NCBI GenBank assembly: GCA_017453335.1
Contig: JAFTKI010000090.1
Location: forward strand, 1 to 59,191
Source of the DNA: Clostridia bacterium
GTDB lineage: Bacteria > Bacillota_A > Clostridia > Oscillospirales > CAG-272
Reading direction: 5' to 3'
DNA length: 59,191 nt
Below the pieces are notes generated by a model. That model was given only the letters and a program-made list of their open reading frames with translations. It was not told the DNA's origin and ran no database searches. Shown piece by piece: positions 53,807 through 59,191 of this stretch (position 1 is its first letter; the number at the start of each line of letters is the position of its first letter). Made by a program: the position numbers and the translations under genes.

Positions 53807-55939
53807 TTAATTCCAAGCTACGCCGTTTTCATCAAGTGTAACGCTTACCGAGGACTCGATACCAATGCTCGGAGAGCTGTCCCCAAGCACGATCACGTAT
53901 GCTGACATCGACATTGGAATTTTAACCGTTGCCGTCTGAGCTCCGATGCCGACAATCAAGTAACCGCCCAAGGATAACGAGGCAGATGTTGATTCGCCTA
54001 TGCTTGTAAAGTTTTTGCAGTTCTTTGCTTCACTCAACATACCGCCTTGCGGCATAATGGCAATCACCGAGCCCCCTTTGTAATCATAGCCTTGCTCGGT
54101 ATCGATTGCGGAGTTTCCTCCCGAAGTGGAAATAACGACCGTGTTACCGCCCGAGAATACAATTCCTTGATAGGACGTACGGCTGTTCGAATCGATGCCG
54201 TCACCGCTGCAATAGATATACAAAGTGCCTCCGCTGACAGCAACTGCCGTTCCCGTTGTAGTGGTTGCGTTTACGCCATCATCCTTGGCATTGACCGAAA
54301 CGTAACCGCCCGAAATATTGACGGTCGTTCCTTCTATGCCCTCATAGGAGTTGGTCACGCTGACCGTACCTGCGGTAACCGAAAGCGTGCCATCTGCGTG
54401 AAGGCCGTCATCGTTTGAGTAAACTGTAACAGTACCGCCGTTTACCGTCACATTTCCAAGCGGTGTTGCACCGGTTTCAAGCACAGTATCGTTGTTTGCG
54501 TGAATAGCGTCATCGTAGGATTTGATATTGACTTTTCCTGCGTTGATCACGATCTCGTTTGCCGCCTTGATGCCTTTGGTGGAATATTCCCCCTTATCGG
54601 TGTTGCCTTCGCCCATACCGCCGGGACCGCCCATACCGCCATCGCCCGGACGGCCTCCACCAAAACCGCCCTCTTGGATATTTGTGGTATAGTTCGTCCA
54701 CTGATAGCTCAGCCCATTGTATGATTGTGTTAACGCAAACGTGTCGTATGCGCTATTCTGAGTCAGATATTCGGAGGAAACAAGGCATTCCTCCTCTTGA
54801 CCGCGCTGTGCCTCGGCTTTGTAAATAAAAAACTGTACCTTTGCATATTCGGGCATTTTGGAATAGGAATAGTAATAATAATTATTTCGGCTGCCGGAAA
54901 CCTTGGAATGATATTCCGCATTCACCCAAACATAATCGGTGTCGGAATTGTAATACTTTACGGAGAAATAATATTGGTTGCTCGTAAAGCGGATATAGTT
55001 AGTGTCCGATGCGGTTGCCGTTACCTCTTTTGAATAGTTGGAGTATTTATCAGTGTAGATATTCAACACGGTACTGCTGTCGTCGATGCTGACATTATAA
55101 GCCGCATCGATTCCGTCGCAAGCGGCGTAAAGTGTATGCGTTCCGCCCGCAATACTGATCGTTCCGCGCTGATTGCCTTTTTCGGATATATCGCTGTTCG
55201 AGGTTTTAATGCAATCCCCTGCCGATGCGATCAAGGTTGTCTTTCCTCCCGTGATCTCGACACTGTCGTTGCCCTTAAGCGCGTTGTCAATGCATACCAC
55301 AAGGAGTGTGAGATTTTTGACTTGTAAATCATCTTTCGAGTGAATCCCGTTGTTATTCTCGGAGATGACGGTAAGCTCGCCCTTGCCGCCGATTTCAAGA
55401 TCGACATCGGAGTGGATCGCGCCCGAATAGAGCGTTTCATCGGTTGAATCGATTGCCGAACGCATATCGTAAATATAATTCTTGGTGTCCTTTTTTACTT
55501 GCACAGCCACCTCGTCACCGCTTTTTACGAGGATGGGATTTGCCGAGTTACACACAAGAGAAAATCCGTGAAGCTCCAAATCGAGCTTGTGTCCTTCTCC
55601 AACGTCAACTACAATATTCCCTCTGAGCTTTCCCGAGATCGAATAGATCGAATCTTCGGCAATTGCCGTAAAAGTCAAAGTAGTTCCCTCAAGCTTGTAT
55701 GCCTTGTCCGTTCCCGAAACACATTCAACCACGATATCTGTGGCTTCACCGTCAAAATATCCCTCGTATGCGCCAAGGCTGTCAAGAGATTCGCCAAAGG
55801 TCTTGCTGTCATCACCGAGGTCGGCAACATCCCCTTTGGTTTCCGGATTGGTGTAGCCTTCGTTTTCTCCCGATTCATCGCCGCAGCCCGTCAGCATCAA
55901 AACGAAACACAATAATATTGCAAAAAATCTGATTTTCAT
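53807..55939 (-). CDS. Cthe_2159-like beta-helix carbohydrate-binding lipoprotein
   Basis: 710 residues. Signal peptide with lipobox LMLTGC (lipid on C19). Two beta-helix blocks of repeated turns: GNDSVEITGGKTTLIASAGD and NNNGIHSKDDLQVKNL in the first half; GTVTVYSNDDGLHADGTLSV, GGYVSVNAKDDGVNA and GGTLYIYCSGDGIDSN in the second. These D/N-D-G turns match the Cthe_2159 family, whose founder binds acidic plant polysaccharide. A glycine-rich stretch (GGGRPGDGGMGGPGGMGEG, about 425-445) separates the blocks. It faces outward; the ligand here is unknown. Confidence 0.85.
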   Translation of the reverse strand: MKIRFFAILLCFVLMLTGCGDESGENEGYTNPETKGDVADLGDDSKTFGESLDSLGAYEGYFDGEATDIVVECVSGTDKAYKLEGTTLTFTAIAEDSIYSISGKLRGNIVVDVGEGHKLDLELHGFSLVCNSANPILVKSGDEVAVQVKKDTKNYIYDMRSAIDSTDETLYSGAIHSDVDLEIGGKGELTVISENNNGIHSKDDLQVKNLTLLVVCIDNALKGNDSVEITGGKTTLIASAGDCIKTSNSDISEKGNQRGTISIAGGTHTLYAACDGIDAAYNVSIDDSSTVLNIYTDKYSNYSKEVTATASDTNYIRFTSNQYYFSVKYYNSDTDYVWVNAEYHSKVSGSRNNYYYYSYSKMPEYAKVQFFIYKAEAQRGQEEECLVSSEYLTQNSAYDTFALTQSYNGLSYQWTNYTTNIQEGGFGGGRPGDGGMGGPGGMGEGNTDKGEYSTKGIKAANEIVINAGKVNIKSYDDAIHANNDTVLETGATPLGNVTVNGGTVTVYSNDDGLHADGTLSVTAGTVSVTNSYEGIEGTTVNISGGYVSVNAKDDGVNATTTTGTAVAVSGGTLYIYCSGDGIDSNSRTSYQGIVFSGGNTVVISTSGGNSAIDTEQGYDYKGGSVIAIMPQGGMLSEAKNCKNFTSIGESTSASLSLGGYLIVGIGAQTATVKIPMSMSAYVIVLGDSSPSIGIESSVSVTLDENGVAWN

Positions 55940-55954
55940 AACATTCTCCCCGTA

Positions 55955-56644
55955 TCAAAGCTCCGCTACGTGCGTTTCTTGCTTTGATACCATAATTTCA
56001 AGATTTCCGTTGCGCTCACGGATGCGGTCGATCATCTGTTTTTCACGAGTTGCATCCTTGAGCGTTACGTTATATGTAAGGCGGAACATACTGCCCATGT
56101 TGGTGGTCTTGACCTTGATCAATTCGCTTTTCTTCGTATACTCGGCAAAAATATCGTCAAAAACACCTGTGTAATCAAGATCCTCCGGAATCGTAATTTT
56201 AATTGTTTTGTTAACTGCCTCACTCTTTGAGTTTCCTGCCAAAGCATTGTAGACAAGGAACATCGCACACATGATCACGGTAAAAAGCACGGCAAAGCCG
56301 AGATATCCCATACCCGCGATCAGTCCCGCACCCATCGCAAGAAAAATGGTGACGATCTCTTTTGCGGAGCCCGGCGCGGAACGAAATCTAACGAGGCTGA
56401 ACGCGCCTGCCACCGCAACACCCGCACCGATGTTGCCATTGACCATCATAATAACAACGCAGACCACGGCAGGCAAAAGTGCCAATGTGACAAGAAAGCT
56501 CTTTGTATGTTCATTTCTGAACATATAAGCCGCCGCCATGATCAATCCAAGAAAGAGTGACACACCAAGGCAGAGCAGAAAATCCTGCACGCTTATGGTT
56601 TGTGTCAGCTCGGCATCGAAAATACCCTTAAATATTGCATCCAT
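55955..56644 (-). CDS. DUF4956 membrane protein
   Basis: 229 residues. Four or so transmembrane segments (FLLCLGVSLFLGLIMAAAYM, FLVTLALLPAVVCVVIMMV, FLAMGAGLIAGMGYLGFAVL) surround the family signature GAFSLVRFRSAPGSAKEI. A cytosolic C-terminal domain of about 90 residues follows (KITIPEDLDYTGVFDDIF, MIDRIRERNGNLEIMV). Its start overlaps the VTC gene by 17 bp, so the two are translationally coupled. Role unproven; a membrane conduit or anchor for the VTC enzyme is likely. Confidence 0.88.
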   Translation of the reverse strand: MDAIFKGIFDAELTQTISVQDFLLCLGVSLFLGLIMAAAYMFRNEHTKSFLVTLALLPAVVCVVIMMVNGNIGAGVAVAGAFSLVRFRSAPGSAKEIVTIFLAMGAGLIAGMGYLGFAVLFTVIMCAMFLVYNALAGNSKSEAVNKTIKITIPEDLDYTGVFDDIFAEYTKKSELIKVKTTNMGSMFRLTYNVTLKDATREKQMIDRIRERNGNLEIMVSKQETHVAEL

Positions 56645-57380
56645 TTGTAATGATCTCCTTATGTTTCATTGAATTTTGGAAATAGATTTCGGGAAATATC
56701 TGCGTGCTGTACGCCGTTCCGTATTTTGAAAACGAGGTCTTATAGATCCGCTCACGGGATAATACCTCCACCATCCAAAGCGGAATACCGCCCGAGCATT
56801 TCAGTTCCATCAGTACCTTGCCTTCGGGAAGGATCGGCTCACCGTAAACAGACGAGCAAAGGTTCACGTCGGTCCCGCGGCAGAGTATGTTATCATCAAA
56901 GGTTACTCGAAAATCACCGCCGCCCTTATCATAATAAGCTTCTCGCTCATAAGAGAGAAACACAGTAGGCTTTAGTTTTCCGTAAAAGTCAATGAAATAA
57001 TCGATCTCACGGGAGATCTGCGTATCAAACGGACATGCTTTCTCTCGGCACACCCACGCCACAGCATCCTGTTCGCACAGCGGAAGTCTGCGCTTGTAAA
57101 CCACTTTATCGTATTTCTTTTTCAGCTCTACGAACACCGTGCTATCGGCGGCCGCTTGCGAATAACTCCGTATTCGCAGCTTTTCTTTGTAGGCAGGCTT
57201 TTCAATTGAACGCCTGATCAGTCTGTAATTGTCGGTATCAAGGTAAATATTCCGTATTGTTGTCCGTCCGTATTTGTCAAGTGCCATATACGGAGACATC
57301 GCGGTCTGTATCTTTTCTTTTTGTTCAAGTGTCAACAGATATTTCAGCTCGTATCGTTTGAACACCGTGACAAACGCCAT
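56628..57380 (-). CDS. VTC domain polyphosphate-polymerase-like protein
   Basis: 250 residues, whole length a triphosphate-tunnel (VTC) domain. Tunnel residues expected to hold phosphate and metal are in RYELKYLL (E11, K13), KEKLRIRSY (R69, R71), VFVELKKKYDK (E85, K87), YKRRLPL, LSYEREAYY, VLMELKCSG (E192, K194) and KTSFSKYGTAY. In yeast Vtc4 this fold makes polyphosphate from ATP. No SPX domain or membrane segment is present; the DUF4956 partner may supply the membrane part. Start has AAAGGAGG upstream. Confidence 0.88.
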   Translation of the reverse strand: MAFVTVFKRYELKYLLTLEQKEKIQTAMSPYMALDKYGRTTIRNIYLDTDNYRLIRRSIEKPAYKEKLRIRSYSQAAADSTVFVELKKKYDKVVYKRRLPLCEQDAVAWVCREKACPFDTQISREIDYFIDFYGKLKPTVFLSYEREAYYDKGGGDFRVTFDDNILCRGTDVNLCSSVYGEPILPEGKVLMELKCSGGIPLWMVEVLSRERIYKTSFSKYGTAYSTQIFPEIYFQNSMKHKEIITNGCNI

Positions 57381-57411
57381 CCGATCCCCTCCTTTCGCAT
57401 TTTACAAGGAG

Positions 57412-57444
57412 ATTGTATCACGGCTCGCTAAAGATAGGCTAAAG
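57412..57444 (-). promoter_or_regulatory. Promoter of the VTC/DUF4956 operon with two 11-bp-spaced direct repeats
   Basis: Minus strand -10 TACAAT (57412-57417). The -35 position (about 57435-57440) is a poor match to TTGACA and is overlaid by two identical plus-strand GCTAAAG copies at 57427-57433 and 57438-57444, start to start exactly 11 bp. OmpR-family activators bind such one-turn-spaced repeats beside a weak -35. A larger inverted repeat (TTCTC, GCAGGC / GCCTGC, GAGAA; 57470-57506) lies further upstream. Confidence 0.6.
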
Positions 57445-57578
57445 AAACCACACTTTATATTTTATTTTGTTCTCAAAGCAGGCAAAATTCCGCCTGCTCG
57501 CGAGAATAAAACGGCTTGTCAAGCACACATAATCCGAGTTTTTTTCTTTAAAAAGGAAGATAAATTAGAGAAGAACTA

Positions 57579-57607
57579 TTGAAAAATCCATACCACTATG
57601 ATATAAT
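57579..57607 (+). promoter_or_regulatory. Sigma-A promoter of ychF
   Basis: TTGAAA (57579-57584), 17-bp spacer, TATAAT (57602-57607), about 62 nt before the start. Confidence 0.7.
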
Positions 57608-57669
57608 AAATCAAGTATGTTAAAAAATATGGAAATAAAAGCCCCAAACATAAAGGAGATCAAAATAAA

Positions 57670-58764
57670 ATGAAACTTGGTATCGTAGGACTTCCCAACG
57701 TTGGAAAAAGCACATTGTTCAACGCGCTCACCAATGCGGGAGCTGAATCGGCAAACTATCCCTTCTGCACCATCGAGCCCAACGTGGGAGTGGTCACCGT
57801 TCCCGACAGCCGTCTGGACTTTCTCGCGGATATGCATCATCCCAACAAATATACCCCTGCCGTGATCGAATTCGTTGACATTGCGGGACTGGTAAAGGGT
57901 GCCTCCAAGGGTGAAGGTCTTGGCAACCAATTTCTCGCAAACATCCGCGAGGTAGACGCGATCCTTCATGTGATCCGTTGCTTTGAAAACGAAAATATCA
58001 TTCACGTTGACGGTGCGATCGATCCGATGCGCGACCTGGAAACCATCAATCTGGAGCTGATCTTTGCCGATATGGAGGTGCTGGAGCGCCGCATGGATCG
58101 TACACGCAAGGCGATGAAGGCAGACAAAAAGTATGCGGCTGAGCTGGCGGTATTTGAAAAGCTGATGGCAGCCCTTGAGGCAGGCAAATGCGCGCGCACG
58201 GTGGAATTGACCGAGGATGAGGAGGCTTGTCTTTACGATACTCCCCTGCTCACTCGCAAGCCTGTGATCTACGTTGCAAATGTGAGCGAGGATGACGCAG
58301 CGAGTGAGCCTGAAAACAATGCCGCATACACCGCACTCAAGGCTTACGCCGAAACCGAGCATTCCGAGGTGATCCCGATCTGCTGTCAGATCGAAGCCGA
58401 GATCGCCGAGCTTTCGGGCGAGGAAAAGGAAATGTTCCTCTCGGATATGGGAATTGAGGAAAGCGGACTTGACCGCCTGATCAAGGCAAGCTATTCCCTT
58501 TTGGGACTGATCAGTTTCCTTACCGCAGGTCCCGATGAGTGCCGCGCATGGACAATCCGCAAGGGGACCAAAGCCCCCAAGGCGGCAGGTAAAATCCACT
58601 CCGATATCGAGCGCGGATTCATCCGTGCCGAGGTAGTTGCTTTTGAAGACCTCAAGAAATACGGCACGATGAACGCCGTAAAGGATGCGGGTGCACTCCG
58701 CAGCGAAGGCAAGGAATACGTGATGCAGGACGGCGATATCGTATTCTTCCGTTTCAACGTATAA
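57670..58764 (+). CDS. ychF: Redox-regulated ATPase YchF
   Basis: OBG-family P-loop protein (prefers ATP) with ribosome-related roles. 364 residues. Walker [10 protein letters not shown], switch [37 protein letters not shown], and the C-terminal TGS-like end [33 protein letters not shown] precedes the start. Confidence 0.97.
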   Translation: MKLGIVGLPNVGKSTLFNALTNAGAESANYPFCTIEPNVGVVTVPDSRLDFLADMHHPNKYTPAVIEFVDIAGLVKGASKGEGLGNQFLANIREVDAILHVIRCFENENIIHVDGAIDPMRDLETINLELIFADMEVLERRMDRTRKAMKADKKYAAELAVFEKLMAALEAGKCARTVELTEDEEACLYDTPLLTRKPVIYVANVSEDDAASEPENNAAYTALKAYAETEHSEVIPICCQIEAEIAELSGEEKEMFLSDMGIEESGLDRLIKASYSLLGLISFLTAGPDECRAWTIRKGTKAPKAAGKIHSDIERGFIRAEVVAFEDLKKYGTMNAVKDAGALRSEGKEYVMQDGDIVFFRFNV

Positions 58765-58779
58765 TTCAAAAACAATTGT

Positions 58780-58816
58780 GGGAGAAGCATTCCAAAAATG
58801 TCTTCTCCCCTTTTTT
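58780..58816 (+). terminator. Terminator after ychF
   Basis: GGGAGAAG (58780-58787) pairs with CTTCTCCC (58802-58809), then a T run (58811-58816). Confidence 0.88.
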
Positions 58817-58849
58817 CAGTATTTGCGCCACAAAAAATAAAAAAAGGAC

Positions 58850-58878
58850 TTGACTTTTCAGGGTATCTGTGCTATAAT
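58850..58878 (+). promoter_or_regulatory. Sigma-A promoter of tRNA-Val
   Basis: TTGACT (58850-58855), 17-bp spacer, TATAAT (58873-58878), 13 bp before the mature tRNA. Confidence 0.85.
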
Positions 58879-58891
58879 ACTCCATGCTTTC

Positions 58892-58968
<77 letters not shown>

Positions 58969-58969
58969 G

Positions 58970-59001
58970 AAAAAACGACAAGTTTCGGCTTGTCGTTTTT
59001 T
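58970..59001 (+). terminator. Terminator after tRNA-Val
   Basis: AAAAAACGACAAG pairs with CTTGTCGTTTTTT around a TTTCGG loop. Confidence 0.88.
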
Positions 59002-59010
59002 CAGTTAAAT

Positions 59011-59042
59011 CCGCCAAGGCGGAAGAAATCCCGCTTTGCGGG
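59011..59042. repeat. Two small tandem hairpins before the micro-ORF
   Basis: CCGCCAAGGCGG (59011-59022) and CCCGCTTTGCGGG (59030-59042). Possibly a leader structure or part of a genome-wide repeat; one copy only is seen here. Confidence 0.4.
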
Positions 59043-59055
59043 GAGAGGAGAGGCG

Positions 59056-59151
59056 GTGCTGCACTTAGCAGGCGCGATTGGAACCCTGACCATTGAAAAC
59101 GCGGTTGCGATGGACGGCGTACCGCTTGCAGAGGATTACAGAACCGAATAA
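59056..59151 (+). CDS. Possible 31-residue micro-ORF after tRNA-Val
   Basis: GTG start at 59056 with GGAGAGGAGAG just upstream, 31 codons, TAA stop, and a strong terminator 10 bp later. The peptide is small and mixed (LHLAGAIGTLTIENAVAM, then acidic DGVPLAEDYRTE). No family recognised. It could be a real small protein, or the 3' remnant of a lost gene. Confidence 0.35.
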   Translation: MLHLAGAIGTLTIENAVAMDGVPLAEDYRTE

Positions 59152-59160
59152 TCAAATCCA

Positions 59161-59186
59161 AAAAAAGGGGCGTTTGCCCCTTTTTT
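59161..59186 (+). terminator. Terminator at the right end
   Basis: AAAAAAGGGGC pairs with GCCCCTTTTTT around GTTT. Confidence 0.9.
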
Positions 59187-59191
59187 GATGA

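Noticed and set aside
54300..55400. Repeated G-D/N-D-G turns in the lipoprotein gene as a CRISPR or tandem DNA repeat
   Set aside because: The repeats exist at protein level only (beta-helix turns) and the DNA is too divergent for a repeat array.
51824..57444. Recent horizontal transfer of the VTC module
   Set aside because: No integrase, insertion sequence or flanking repeat, and base composition is not obviously different; transfer cannot be supported from this window.

Overview
The window looks like a chromosomal segment of an uncultured, anaerobic, spore-forming member of the Clostridia (Bacillota) of moderate GC. The evidence is gene content and order: a spoVB-mazG-hup-rqcP-yabP-yabQ-divIC sporulation/division cluster, an uninterrupted sigK, a YlmC/YmxH protein, recJ-relA-dtd-hemZ, an ecfA1-ecfA2-ecfT-truA block, and PPi-type phosphofructokinase. 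It is nearly all coding, with short gaps, frequent 4-bp start/stop overlaps, Shine-Dalgarno sites of the AAGGAG type, and sigma-A promoters that almost all have a 17-bp spacer. I saw no CRISPR array, insertion sequence, prophage or rRNA.

Layout. 1-775 (minus): 5' end of rpsB, broken by two in-frame TAG codons close to the window edge, and ylmC. 922-10146 (minus): a run from ruvC through a methyltransferase, the ECF energy-coupling module, truA, a DUF5711 protein and cvpA to a ClpE-type unfoldase. 10343-15292 (plus): DUF951, YfhO, ruvA, ruvB. 15354-17211: an unknown membrane protein (minus) and an M14 peptidase (plus). 17267-33832 (minus): a long run from cdaA with a vestigial 50-residue CdaR, through a COG2509 flavoprotein, recJ, relA, dtd, hemZ, a nucleoside kinase and mtaD, into the sporulation cluster and smpB. 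34020-38457 (minus): pncB, and a pfp-SDR-esterase set. 38622-42216 (plus): sigK, trmB, nitroreductase, truB, acetyltransferase. 42266-45126 (minus): proBAC. 45310-47910 (plus): an asymmetric ABC-F protein and a sugar-phosphate isomerase-like protein. 48006-51492 (minus): response regulator, histidine kinase and HtrA protease. 51824-57380 (minus): a VTC-type polyphosphate-polymerase-like enzyme, a DUF4956 membrane protein, a Cthe_2159-like beta-helix lipoprotein and a second two-component pair. 57670-59151 (plus): ychF, tRNA-Val(CAC) and a micro-ORF.

The most interesting unit is the VTC/DUF4956/beta-helix/two-component block (51824-57444). A cytosolic tunnel-fold enzyme is translationally coupled to a membrane protein, next to a large surface lipoprotein and a regulator pair. 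Its promoter carries two GCTAAAG direct repeats exactly 11 bp apart over the -35 region, the arrangement expected for an OmpR-family activator. I suggest it makes or exports a polyphosphate-like polymer under envelope control; that function is inference. Other points worth a check are the rpsB TAG codons together with the absence of any TAG stop in 56 intact genes, the reduced CdaR beside CdaA, and the ABC-F protein with only one intact ATP site.
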